From positions 1 through 59,326 of the IMG/VR virus record IMGVR_UViG_3300025133_000114: DNA of 59,326 bases. One strand, written 5' to 3'. Below, one piece after another: positions 43,015 to 50,688 of the stretch; position 1 is the first letter of the stretch; every line of letters begins with the position of its first letter. The notes below the pieces were generated by a model that was not told the origin of the DNA, did not search any database, and saw only the letters and a program-made list of their open reading frames with translations. Source of the stretch: a virus. A program made the translations under genes and the position numbers.

Positions 43015-44052
43015 ATGAGTCGGATTAATGAAGCTGTGAGCTTCGATGACGTGTTACTCGTCCCCCGGTATTCTGAAATTGTGTCGCGGTCTGAAATAGA
43101 AGTTAAACAATGCTTGAAAAATGTGGGGAATTTTTCACTTCCTGTCATTTCGAGCCCGATGGACACGATCACTGGTGTCGATATGGCTATCTCTATGCAT
43201 AAAGCGGGGAGCCTTGGTGTAGTTCATAGGTATAACACCATTAAAGAACAAGTAGACATGGTTTTGAATATTGGCGGGGAGGGAGCCGTTGCTGGGGCGG
43301 CTATTGGAGTAAACGGCGATCTCATAGACAGAGCACAGGCTCTAGTAAAAGACGGTTCTGTTAGTCTTCTGTGCATTGATGTGGCTCACGGTCACCATTC
43401 CAGTGTTAGATATGCGCTGGAAACGCTAAGGAAGACGTTTGGCGATAACATACACATTATGGCGGGGAACGTGGCAACCCGGCAAGCCTTCGATGACCTC
43501 GCAGACTGGGGGGCTGACTCTATTAGGGTGGGAATAGGCGGCGGCTCTATCTGCTCTACCAGAGTTCAAACAGGTCATGGTGTCCCCACGTTTCAGTCGG
43601 TATTAGATTGTGCTATGTCTGATAGAGACACGACCCTTATCGCAGATGGCGGTATACGCAATAGTGGGGACATGGTGAAAGCCTTAGCGGCAGGAGCCGA
43701 CTTTGTTATGGTAGGTTCGCTACTGGCTGGGACAGATGAGGCTCCAGGGGAAGTCTTCAACGTGGGCGGACACCGAGGTGAACAGCGGAAGGTTTATCGA
43801 GGAATGGCAAGCAAGGAAGCTCAAAGTGCTTGGAGAGGCAGGGTATCTTCTATTGAAGGCATATCTCACAGCGTCCCGTGCAGAGGCTTGGTAAAGGAGG
43901 TTTTACATGATTTGGGGGTTGGTATACGCAGCGGCTTATCTTATTCTGGCGCAAGAAGCGTTCCGGAACTTCAAGCAAAAGCACAATTTATCCGCCAGAC
44001 TAGCGCTGGTGCCATCGAAAGTTCCACTCATATCAAGGAAAGATTCAGATGA
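43015..44052 (+). CDS. IMP dehydrogenase/GMP reductase family enzyme without CBS domains
   Basis: This 345-residue TIM-barrel enzyme has SFDDVLLVPRYSEI at the start, LPVISSPMDTITG, a catalytic loop GGGSICSTRVQTGHGVP near residues 175-190 with the active Cys, then TLIADGGIRNSGDMVKALAA and VYRGMAS. The C-terminus VPCRGLVKEVLHDLGVGIRS and GARSVPELQ ... TSAGAIESSTH is closer to IMP dehydrogenase than to GMP reductase. The usual regulatory CBS pair (about 120 residues) is missing. IMPDH makes XMP, the first step to GMP; the next step uses glutamine, which the neighbouring enzyme provides. GMP reductase activity (the reverse branch) remains possible. Confidence 0.85.
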   Translation: MSRINEAVSFDDVLLVPRYSEIVSRSEIEVKQCLKNVGNFSLPVISSPMDTITGVDMAISMHKAGSLGVVHRYNTIKEQVDMVLNIGGEGAVAGAAIGVNGDLIDRAQALVKDGSVSLLCIDVAHGHHSSVRYALETLRKTFGDNIHIMAGNVATRQAFDDLADWGADSIRVGIGGGSICSTRVQTGHGVPTFQSVLDCAMSDRDTTLIADGGIRNSGDMVKALAAGADFVMVGSLLAGTDEAPGEVFNVGGHRGEQRKVYRGMASKEAQSAWRGRVSSIEGISHSVPCRGLVKEVLHDLGVGIRSGLSYSGARSVPELQAKAQFIRQTSAGAIESSTHIKERFR

Positions 44053-44384
44053 GTGGAATTAAGTATGGTCGGGAGGGCAAGAAGGTTGTTTTTTACGACA
44101 GCGACAAAAGGCACGCAGAATTAAAAATACGACTCAAGCACGACCAACTGACACAAGCCGAGTTTTTTCGTAGCTTGATTACTGGATATCTAGAAAAGGA
44201 TGAGAATATTTTATTTTATTTGGATAAATATGTGTCTGAAAATGGTAAACAAAGTAAAAAGAATCTAGTTAAAAGCAGAAAGTTAACGGAACAAGGAAGA
44301 GAGAACGAGCGAAGATTTGCCTTAAACCAGGATGAGATAGAGAATATCTTTGACCTTTTAGAGGAAGAACATCCAGAACTTTAG
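44049..44384 (+). CDS. Ribbon-helix-helix-like small regulator (putative)
   Basis: This 111-residue protein has KKVVFYDSDKRHAELKIRLK followed by LTQAEFFRSLITGYLEKDE, which fits a strand-helix-helix unit (MetJ/Arc type) with Thr-Gln at the helix start. The C-terminal half is basic then acidic (ENIFDLLEEEHPEL). I recall conserved homologues in T4-like aquatic phages without known function. It overlaps the IMPDH-like gene by ATGA. DNA binding or translational repression are both possible. Confidence 0.6.
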   Translation: MSGIKYGREGKKVVFYDSDKRHAELKIRLKHDQLTQAEFFRSLITGYLEKDENILFYLDKYVSENGKQSKKNLVKSRKLTEQGRENERRFALNQDEIENIFDLLEEEHPEL

Positions 44385-44403
44385 GCTATTTGAACTTGGG
44401 CAT

Positions 44404-44412
44404 ACTATTTAT
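44404..44412 (+). promoter_or_regulatory. Putative late promoter box ACTATTTAT
   Basis: An exact copy lies 41 nt before the acidic protein start at 44454, in a region otherwise made of early or middle genes. Confidence 0.68.
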
Positions 44413-44453
44413 ATTTGTAACCATCAAAGGGAACATTAGGAGATTAAAGAGCA

Positions 44454-45041
44454 ATGAGCAAGCTATTAAAAGAGAGGCAAATTCGTCGCATGATGAAACT
44501 CGCCAGCATTGGACCTCTTGCAGAGAACTTCATGACTGAATACGAGGGAGACGTTGCACCGGAAGATGACGAACTGGACTTAGAAGATCCGCCCGTAGAT
44601 GACGCCGCTGCTGGCGCTGGCGAAATCGATGACCTCGCAGCCGAGGATGAGCTTGACGGCGCGGCAGAGCCTGCTGTTCTTGACATTGTTTCCACGATCA
44701 CTGATGCCTTAGCTCACGAGTATGATCTCGACATTGATGTTCAAGGCGATGCCGGCGCTCCTTCCGATGAGGGAGACTTAGAAATTGATGATGTTGACCC
44801 CGAAGTCGATGCCGAAGTCGATGCCGAAGTCGATGCCGATGTTGAGGCTGCTGACGACGACGATGAGTTAGGTGATGTTGAGGTTGTTGACGACGACGAG
44901 GTGATTTCAGAGATTCTCCGTCGGGTGACAAGACGCCTCCGTTCGGCTCTCAAAGAGAGCAAGAAAACAAAAGTGAACCCTAGAGTCCGAAAGAACCCTA
45001 GAGTCCGAAAGAACCGAAGAGTCCGAAAGAACCGAAAATAA
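44454..45041 (+). CDS. Acidic late protein with basic repeat tail (prohead core-like)
   Basis: This 195-residue protein has three parts. Residues 1-30 are a basic helix (LLKERQIRRMMKLASIGPLA) that ends in M-T-E, similar to a prohead-protease site. Residues 30-150 are extremely acidic (Asp/Glu/Ala/Val), partly built from short Val-Asp-Ala-Glu repeats. The last 30 residues are basic repeats (R-V-R-K-N). The composition resembles small prohead core proteins (T4 gp67/gp68) or internal head proteins. A late promoter box upstream supports a virion role. The coding sequence ends 15 nt before a terminator/promoter element. Confidence 0.65.
   Translation: MSKLLKERQIRRMMKLASIGPLAENFMTEYEGDVAPEDDELDLEDPPVDDAAAGAGEIDDLAAEDELDGAAEPAVLDIVSTITDALAHEYDLDIDVQGDAGAPSDEGDLEIDDVDPEVDAEVDAEVDADVEAADDDDELGDVEVVDDDEVISEILRRVTRRLRSALKESKKTKVNPRVRKNPRVRKNRRVRKNRK
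44802..44837 (+). repeat. Three tandem 12-bp repeats
   Basis: GAAGTCGATGCC occurs three times in tandem and encodes Glu-Val-Asp-Ala in the acidic middle of the late protein. Confidence 0.9.
44982..45035 (+). repeat. Three tandem 18-bp repeats
   Basis: The units start at 44982, 45000 and 45018 with AGAGTCCGAAAGAACC and encode the basic RVRKN(P/R) tail. Copies two and three are identical; copy one differs in its last two bases. Confidence 0.9.
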
Positions 45042-45054
45042 TATAAAATATAAC

Positions 45055-45083
45055 TTGTAAAAGCCGCATAAGGATGTTATAAT
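45055..45083 (+). promoter_or_regulatory. Sigma-70-like promoter inside a terminator hairpin
   Basis: TTGTAA (45055-45060), 17-nt spacer and TATAAT (45078-45083). The -10 lies in the loop of the hairpin at 45057-45100. Expected transcription would begin near 45090, in the right arm, so the new RNA cannot form the hairpin. It drives the membrane-protein gene at 45116. Confidence 0.7.
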
Positions 45084-45106
45084 TCTTATGCGGCTTTTAC
45101 TTTTTT
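45057..45106 (+). terminator. Long rho-independent terminator with 16-bp perfect stem
   Basis: GTAAAAGCCGCATAAG (45057-45072) pairs perfectly with CTTATGCGGCTTTTAC (45085-45100) around a 12-nt loop, followed by six T. It terminates transcription from the acidic late protein. The A-rich left arm could also support termination in the other direction. Confidence 0.92.
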
Positions 45107-45115
45107 GGATAGGTT

Positions 45116-45499
45116 ATGACATATATTCTTTATTTCCTCTTTTTCGTGCTTGGGGTTACTTTTACTAAGGCATTCGGGTTCCTAACGACCGTCGGCTACT
45201 CGGTGCGGATTCTAAAAGGGGCTGAAATAGTATCACTAAAGCTCGTTGCAGGGCTGGTTGATGATATTAACTTCATAAAAGAATTCAAGTATCGTTCCAT
45301 GAGGGAGCACGATCTGATGCAAGACCACGTTGCTATGGCTAAGGAAATAGACGAGCAAGTGCTGAAATCTTGGAAAGAATCGGTGATAAACAAGATGATT
45401 CAGGTCTATCCAGATAGTTATAGAGAGCGATTAGAGTATGATGACTGGTCGGGAGCTTTAAAGTATCTTGAGAAGCTGGCAAAGCAAAAAAGAATTTGA
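45116..45499 (+). CDS. Membrane-anchored hypothetical protein
   Basis: This 127-residue protein has one hydrophobic N-terminal segment (YILYFLFFVLGVTFTKAFGF) and then a mostly helical, charged cytoplasmic or periplasmic part with WKESVINKMIQVYPDSYRER. The function is unknown. It is the first gene after the terminator/promoter element, with a short leader and AGG as the only weak ribosome-binding site. Confidence 0.55.
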   Translation: MTYILYFLFFVLGVTFTKAFGFLTTVGYSVRILKGAEIVSLKLVAGLVDDINFIKEFKYRSMREHDLMQDHVAMAKEIDEQVLKSWKESVINKMIQVYPDSYRERLEYDDWSGALKYLEKLAKQKRI

Positions 45500-45523
45500 C
45501 TTCCCGCCAGAGGGGGTTATATT
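45496..45523 (+). promoter_or_regulatory. Sigma-70-like promoter TTGACT-16-TATATT
   Basis: The -35 TTGACT (45496-45501) and -10 TATATT (45518-45523) overlap the end of the 45116 gene. The ATG at 45524 directly abuts the -10 box and would lie before the expected transcription start, so the GTG at 45542 is the better start for the next gene. Confidence 0.7.
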
Positions 45524-45541
45524 ATGGTAAAGGAGGCAGAA

Positions 45542-45817
45542 GTGGTAGCTTATGTTTGGAAACAGATGCGCGGGGGCAAGAGGTATTCTCTTCAGGTCGA
45601 AGCAAATAAGAGAGGTGTGAGAATCGCCAATAAAATCAGCAAACTTGCCGAGGGTGCCAACTGGCGTTTCTCTGGCGAGAGTCTAGGAGGGTCGAGTACA
45701 GTCATGTTTTTTGATCGGGAATTCGAAACCGAATCGGAACTTAAGAAGTGGGCTACGGAATTTCCTTACAACGTTATTTATGAGGGGACAAATGGCAAGC
45801 AAAGACCTATTGGTTAG
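45542..45817 (+). CDS. Hypothetical protein
   Basis: This protein of about 91 residues starts VAYVWKQMRGGKRYSLQVEA. The GTG at 45542 follows a perfect AAAGGAGGC site, and the alternative ATG at 45524 lies within the promoter region. The sequence reads as a small alpha/beta domain with FFDREFETESELKKWATEFP near the end. No function is recognised. It overlaps the ClpP-like gene by 26 nt. Confidence 0.55.
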   Translation: MVAYVWKQMRGGKRYSLQVEANKRGVRIANKISKLAEGANWRFSGESLGGSSTVMFFDREFETESELKKWATEFPYNVIYEGTNGKQRPIG

Positions 45818-46502
45818 TAGAGGAGGCGAAGTGCCAGAACCAGAACCAGAAAGTGACAATCACACTGATGACAAGGCTGTCGACACGAGTCAAATAGTGT
45901 CGTTGGGCGATGTCTTTGGAGACCTAATGGGGGAGAAACCTTCTATTCGAAAGCTGGGCATAATCGGGGATATTGCTGAAGAGAAGACAAGCGATATTAT
46001 CTACGGTATGCTCTTGCTACATGATAGCCGAGAGCAGGAGCGGCTGAAGGATCCGACGGATCCTAAATCTGAAATTGAAAAGGTTGTCGAACCTTTTGAG
46101 GTCATCATCTCAACAAATGGAGGCGATGCAAGAGAAATGTTTGCAATTTATGATATGATGCGTCATATTCGTAAGGATTGCGAGATCGCCACCCTCGGCA
46201 TTGGCAAAGTCATGTCGGCGGGCGTGCCTCTCTTGGCGGCGGGGACGAAGGGCAAGCGGCGTATCGGAAAGTATTGTCGTATCATGCTCCATAACGTTTC
46301 GGCGGGCACCATTGGTGCTATTCCACAGATGCAGAATGAGATGAAGGAGGTCGAGAAGATTCAAAAACAGTACATTGAAATTCTCGCAACAGAAACCAAT
46401 ATGACCGAAAGACAAATAAAGAAACTAATTAATAAGAATGTAAACGTTTATTTGTCGGCTGAAGAAGCACTAGAGTTGGGGATCGTTGATGAAATCATTT
46501 GA
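45792..46502 (+). CDS. ClpP-like serine protease
   Basis: This 236-residue protein has a disordered acidic start (about 1-45) and then the ClpP fold: FEVIISTNGGDAREMFAIYD, LGIGKVMSAGVPLLAAGTKG with the catalytic Ser near residue 141, and CRIMLHNVSAG with the catalytic His near 166. C-terminal NVYLSAEEALELGIVDEI is the usual ClpP ending. Phages use ClpP-type proteases as prohead proteases (HK97 type) or as host-like ClpP. The T4-type protease gene is not in this window, so a role in capsid maturation is possible but unproven. ATG 45792 (M-A-S-K) follows GAGGGG. Confidence 0.85.
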   Translation: MASKDLLVSRGGEVPEPEPESDNHTDDKAVDTSQIVSLGDVFGDLMGEKPSIRKLGIIGDIAEEKTSDIIYGMLLLHDSREQERLKDPTDPKSEIEKVVEPFEVIISTNGGDAREMFAIYDMMRHIRKDCEIATLGIGKVMSAGVPLLAAGTKGKRRIGKYCRIMLHNVSAGTIGAIPQMQNEMKEVEKIQKQYIEILATETNMTERQIKKLINKNVNVYLSAEEALELGIVDEII

Positions 46503-47766
46503 GCAATTAGTAAAAGAATACTATGAACCTGCATCAAAAGAGGGTGTAAGCTCTCCTTTGTTTGAGATGGTCGAAAAGGTGATGAAAGAAGTCGAAACTT
46601 TTCCCCGACCGGGAACTCCTCGCATAAGCATGGGGAGACCATCCTCCCTCCAAGATCCGCCACAGGGGGAGCCTGAAGTTCCCGAGGAAAAACTAAAAAC
46701 TGTAGAGATCTTAAAGAACTTTTTAAGACAAAAAGGATATTCTGACGAGAACTTCGCCGTGAAGGCAAAATCTGGCATTTCAACAGAATTTAAGCTCTTG
46801 GTGCCCTTGGGTGTTGATGGGCGTCGAGAAATAGTAGACGCATTAGCTTCTGAGTTGGATTTTCTTGGCTATGAATACGACTTTACTTATGGGAGGACGG
46901 GGAGGTTTGCTAATATAACGTCCCCGGTTGATAAAGTATATTTTCTCATTAAACCATCGGGAGCCGCCCGTACTGGTCCACAGTATACGGGAGAGCAATA
47001 TGAAAAAGATTTGGAAGCGTCGATTTCAAATGTTTTGGGGGATACCTTCGAGGTGGTGACGGCAGGCTTTGGTCACGGCTCCGATATTGTTGTAAAGAAG
47101 GCTGGTAGCACAGACAAACTTTCTATAGAGGCAAAGTCTAATGTTGGAACCGATTATGGTCAGGCGTCGGCAAGAATTGATCCTGTGACGGGTGAGTGGG
47201 AAATGAATCCGACGCGGCAACTATTGGGCAACAAAGATAGGCATGGATTATTTTTGGTGATCTTGCAAAAGCTCAAAGAGGCGGGTCTTCTGCCCTCGTT
47301 TAAAGGAGCCGAAGAGAGAGGCTTTGGTCCATCGGCATACCCAGACATTTATTCAAAAAAGGGAGAGCACATTTATGGTCTGAGGCGTTCGGCTACTACG
47401 GCATCGATTGCTTCGCGGCTAAAGTCTGATTGGTTTGGTGCGAGGAATAAGGAAAGCCTGTATCTAGAGTACCGTGTCGACAATATCGTTCAGTATTATA
47501 GAAGCAAGGGAGATGACTTGATGCAAATAAGAGGGTATGGTCTTTATGCACTAACCGAGGAAATGGCTGAAACGTTTGACATTCCAATGTTTGGCGAGGG
47601 GGTGACGGGTCAGATTAGGTTTAGATTAAAACCTCATGGTGGTCCGCATGGAATACATAGTTTTACAGTAGCCAATAATATAAGGGGAAGGTTGAAGCGT
47701 AGTCGCTTAAGTTTGGATAATGAAGAAGGAATTCTTGCTGTGGCTGATTATTTGAGGCGAGCTTGA
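46489..47766 (+). CDS. PD-(D/E)XK-like nuclease with short N-terminal leader
   Basis: This 425-residue protein starts MKSFEQLVKEYYEPA, very like the T4 internal-protein capsid-targeting leader (MKTYQEFIAE as I remember it). A Pro-rich linker follows (about 35-75). In the middle (about 170-230) the sequence reads EQYEKDLEASISNVLG ... GFGHGSDIVVKK ... KLSIEAKSNVGTDYGQAS, with the spacing of PD-(D/E)XK enzymes: an early Glu, an Asp ending one strand and Glu-x-Lys on the next. It might be a restriction-like, repair or DNA-processing nuclease. ATG 46489 overlaps the ClpP-like gene end by 14 nt. Confidence 0.6.
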   Translation: MKSFEQLVKEYYEPASKEGVSSPLFEMVEKVMKEVETFPRPGTPRISMGRPSSLQDPPQGEPEVPEEKLKTVEILKNFLRQKGYSDENFAVKAKSGISTEFKLLVPLGVDGRREIVDALASELDFLGYEYDFTYGRTGRFANITSPVDKVYFLIKPSGAARTGPQYTGEQYEKDLEASISNVLGDTFEVVTAGFGHGSDIVVKKAGSTDKLSIEAKSNVGTDYGQASARIDPVTGEWEMNPTRQLLGNKDRHGLFLVILQKLKEAGLLPSFKGAEERGFGPSAYPDIYSKKGEHIYGLRRSATTASIASRLKSDWFGARNKESLYLEYRVDNIVQYYRSKGDDLMQIRGYGLYALTEEMAETFDIPMFGEGVTGQIRFRLKPHGGPHGIHSFTVANNIRGRLKRSRLSLDNEEGILAVADYLRRA

Positions 47767-48698
47767 AAGAAGAAGTTTATAACCGCTTCAAAGATTACAG
47801 CGGTTCTCATTGTTGGCAATACGAAGTGAGTCGACAGAACCGTACTGAAGATTTGCAGATGGCTGGCATCACGAGGGAAGAGAGCAGCGTTCTTTCTGTT
47901 GCTGATTTCTCTTTTGATTTTGTTCCGAAGGAGGACAAAAAGCAAAGCCAAGAGATAAAGGATTTTATTGAACGTCATGAATGGCTGGGCAAGATGCCAA
48001 TCTGGGTCACTCACAGATTTGTTGCAAGACTTAAGAGCACAAATAGACTGGCTGGGGTGATAGTAATGGCGACACCGAATGCATTCTCCAATCTTCTTGG
48101 GAAAGAGAATCGAGGGCTGGAAAAGTTGATTGCTCGTGGAGCTTGTATCTCGTGGTCCCCAAAGAATCTTGCTTCGTGGCTGGTGATGAAGTCGATTCGC
48201 TGGATGGTTGAGAACACAGAGTTTAGATACTTTACGGCTTACAGTGATCCAGAAGCGAAGGAGCTAGGAACGATTTACCAGGCTTGTAACTTTTATTATT
48301 TGGGTCAGAAGTTCGGCGCGGGCAAACAATATCTGGATCCTGAAAAGCCAGCACGAGGCTGGTTTGGTTCTGCCGGGTTCAGCGACCGTAGCCAGATTGT
48401 TCGCTATGCTAAGAAGTTAGGAATTGAATGGCAAAGCGAATGGTATAAGATGGTGGGTTCCAAGAAGAACTATCGAAAAGTGAACTGGAAGGCTATACCT
48501 GACGATGTATCGGCTCGGCTGAAACAGGAGCGGGAGGAGCATAAGGCGAGGTGCCAACAGCGGCAGTCTCCTTCGAAGCACAAGTATTGCTATATCATCG
48601 GGAGAAGCAAGAGAGAAACAAAGGCTCTGAAGCGCAGGTTTTCTGAGGTGAATCCTGCGTTGGCTGGTCTACCATATCCAAAAGAGAGAGGTATTTAG
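47763..48698 (+). CDS. Mom/GNAT-like protein (putative DNA modification)
   Basis: This 311-residue protein carries a central acyltransferase-like region: MPIWVTHRFVARLKSTNRLA with GVIVMATPN, then RGACISWSPKNLASWLVMKS and YFTAYSDPEAKELGTIYQAC followed by NFYYLGQK. The Glu-Leu-Gly-Thr-Ile-Tyr-Gln-Ala-Cys-Asn stretch recalls Mom-type proteins of phage Mu, which modify adenine in DNA and have a GNAT fold. The C-terminal part is basic, with CQQRQSPSKHKYCYI, and could bind nucleic acid. TTG start at 47763 overlapping the upstream stop, behind GAGGCG. Modification of phage DNA against restriction is plausible, not shown. Confidence 0.55.
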   Translation: MKEEVYNRFKDYSGSHCWQYEVSRQNRTEDLQMAGITREESSVLSVADFSFDFVPKEDKKQSQEIKDFIERHEWLGKMPIWVTHRFVARLKSTNRLAGVIVMATPNAFSNLLGKENRGLEKLIARGACISWSPKNLASWLVMKSIRWMVENTEFRYFTAYSDPEAKELGTIYQACNFYYLGQKFGAGKQYLDPEKPARGWFGSAGFSDRSQIVRYAKKLGIEWQSEWYKMVGSKKNYRKVNWKAIPDDVSARLKQEREEHKARCQQRQSPSKHKYCYIIGRSKRETKALKRRFSEVNPALAGLPYPKERGI

Positions 48699-50246
48699 AT
48701 GAAGTATTATGATTCAGGTATGGCGCTTCGACAGAAGATTCTGTCCGGCATTGATGTTTTGACCGACAATGTGGCATCCACACTTGGACCGAGGGGTCGT
48801 AACGTAATTTTACAAGGAGCCGAGGGTAACCCTATCATCACCAAAGATGGTGTCACCGTTGCCAATTTTGTTGAACTGGACGACCCATTCGAAAACGCGG
48901 GAGTTCAGGTTATTAAGCAGGCTGCGGCTCGGACAAACTCGATGGCAGGTGATGGGACTACGACGGCTACTGTTTTGGCTCGTGCTATTTATAAAAATGC
49001 ACAAAGCCATATCCAAGTCGGCTGCTCGCCTATCGTTCTTAAGCGCGAGATCGATGAGGCAGTTGAACAGGTCGTCAACAGCTTGGAATCTTTGTCGCGC
49101 CCCATCGAGAGTGAGGATGATATCCTCCACATTGCGACCATCTCCGCGAACAACGATGAAAAGATCGGGAAACTCGTGGCGATGGCTATCAGCAGTGCCG
49201 GTAAGGATGGTTCCATCACGGTCGAGGAGGCTCGTTCCATTGAAACTTCGCTCGACTTGGTTGAAGGCTTCAGGTTTGATGGTGGATATGTCTCCCCATC
49301 ATTTATAAATAATGAACGCCGTGGTGCCGTTGTCTATGATGAGCCGCTCATTCTGGTAACAGATGAGAAGATCGAGAATGTCCAAAACATCCTTCCGGTG
49401 CTCGAACAGGTCGCTCGCGAAGCACGCCCATTTGTAATTGTTGGGTCGGAATTTGAAGGTCAGGGTTTGGCTGCTCTGATCATGAACGCTATTCGAGGAT
49501 CGATGAGGATTGCTGCGGTTAAGGCTCCTCGCTATGGTGAGGAGCGGAAGAACATTCTTAAAGACCTGGCTCTGTCGGTGGGTGCCACTTTTATTTCGCG
49601 TGAAACGGGAATTCGCCTCAAAGAAGCTCGCCTTGAGCACTTGGGGACATCTCGTAAGGTTGATATACTTAAGGGAGGTACGACTATCATCGGAGGCAAA
49701 GGCGATTCCGAAGAGGTTGTGAAGAGGATGGACGCACTCCGGGTCGAACTTCAACAAACAGATTCGCTATATGAGTGCGAAAGAATCCAAGACCGTATTA
49801 GTCGCTTGAATAGTGGTGTGGCTGTTATTCGGGTCGGAGCAGCAACTGAGATTGAAATGGTCGAGAAGCGACACCGTATCGAGGACGCGCTGGAGGCAGT
49901 CAAGTCAGCCCAACAAGAGGGTATTTTGGCAGGCGGTGGGGTGTCTTTGGTGCGTGCATCTCAGAAACTTACTCTAAAAACGAAAGGCGCTCATATTGTT
50001 CGGGAAGCAATTCTTGAGCCGGTACGCCAAATGGCTAGAAACGCTGGAGATAGCCCAGATGTGGTCGTTGAGAAAATCCTCAAAGGAAGGGGTTCTAAGG
50101 GGTGGGATTTTACTAAGGGTAGAATGACAGATATGTTCGCAGAAGGCGTTGTAGACCCCTGTAAGGTGACAAGATGTGCCCTTCAGAACGCTGCTTCTGC
50201 TGCTTCGACCCTGATAACCACCAATCACGCTATTGTGCAAAGATAG
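48699..50246 (+). CDS. groL: GroEL chaperonin
   Basis: This 515-residue chaperonin has GPRGRNVILQGAEGNPIITK, the ATP-binding GDGTTTATVLARAI near residue 84, the apical FDGGYVSPSFINN, and LNSGVAVIRVGAATEIEM near 376 with the next AGGGVSLVRA. The C-terminal Gly-Gly-Met tail of bacterial GroEL is missing and the protein is about 30 residues shorter, as in other phage chaperonins. It could fold the phage capsid, with the GroES-like protein at 33349 or the host GroES. It starts directly after the Mom-like stop, behind GAGAGAGG. A sigma-70-like promoter follows for the next operon. Confidence 0.95.
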   Translation: MKYYDSGMALRQKILSGIDVLTDNVASTLGPRGRNVILQGAEGNPIITKDGVTVANFVELDDPFENAGVQVIKQAAARTNSMAGDGTTTATVLARAIYKNAQSHIQVGCSPIVLKREIDEAVEQVVNSLESLSRPIESEDDILHIATISANNDEKIGKLVAMAISSAGKDGSITVEEARSIETSLDLVEGFRFDGGYVSPSFINNERRGAVVYDEPLILVTDEKIENVQNILPVLEQVAREARPFVIVGSEFEGQGLAALIMNAIRGSMRIAAVKAPRYGEERKNILKDLALSVGATFISRETGIRLKEARLEHLGTSRKVDILKGGTTIIGGKGDSEEVVKRMDALRVELQQTDSLYECERIQDRISRLNSGVAVIRVGAATEIEMVEKRHRIEDALEAVKSAQQEGILAGGGVSLVRASQKLTLKTKGAHIVREAILEPVRQMARNAGDSPDVVVEKILKGRGSKGWDFTKGRMTDMFAEGVVDPCKVTRCALQNAASAASTLITTNHAIVQR

Positions 50247-50249
50247 TGG

Positions 50250-50278
50250 TTGACAATTTGTGCCGCAAGGGCTATATT
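50250..50278 (+). promoter_or_regulatory. Sigma-70-like promoter TTGACA-17-TATATT
   Basis: The -35 TTGACA (50250-50255) and -10 TATATT (50273-50278) have ideal spacing. It lies directly after groL and drives the small-gene cluster beginning at 50296. Confidence 0.8.
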
Positions 50279-50295
50279 AATATAAAGGAAAAAGC

Positions 50296-50688
50296 ATGAG
50301 AGTAAATATAAGCTATTCTGTTGACCTCGACGATATTCCAGACAAAGTTCTCGAATTCCTAGACGGGGTGAAGGAGCAGCAAAGAAACGAGTTAGCAGAG
50401 GCACTAGAGTCGATCACTGGGGCGATGGAACACAGGAATTATGTTGTCGCCACAGAACAAATAGCCGCCATGAGAGACACCCTCGCAGCGATGGATATCT
50501 GTCTTGACGACTGTATGCATATTCTTGCTGGCTACTCGAAGACTCTTGCCGATATAGCTAACGGCAAGAAAGGAGAAGAGGGAAAGATGGAACACCCTCC
50601 AGAGATGGTCGCAGCCTTAGAGCAAGAACTTATCAGGATGCAGGAGAAAAGAAATGAACTTAACTCGAAAAAAGAGGATGGTGGGTGA
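50296..50688 (+). CDS. Conserved hypothetical helical protein
   Basis: This 130-residue protein begins with a strand (MRVNISYSVDLDDIPDKV) and then is fully helical and acidic, with a likely coiled coil near the C-terminus (ALEQELIRMQEKRNELNSKK). I have seen similar starts in small early proteins of aquatic T4-like phages; the function is unknown. Promoter directly upstream; AAAGG ribosome-binding site. It overlaps the following gene by 35 nt. Confidence 0.6.
   Translation: MRVNISYSVDLDDIPDKVLEFLDGVKEQQRNELAEALESITGAMEHRNYVVATEQIAAMRDTLAAMDICLDDCMHILAGYSKTLADIANGKKGEEGKMEHPPEMVAALEQELIRMQEKRNELNSKKEDGG

Noticed and set aside
44802-45035. CRISPR-like array
   Set aside because: The repeats are short, direct, without spacers and in frame within a coding sequence.
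45524-45541. ATG at 45524 as start of the hypothetical gene
   Set aside because: It directly abuts the -10 box of a good promoter and precedes the expected RNA start; the GTG at 45542 has a perfect ribosome-binding site.
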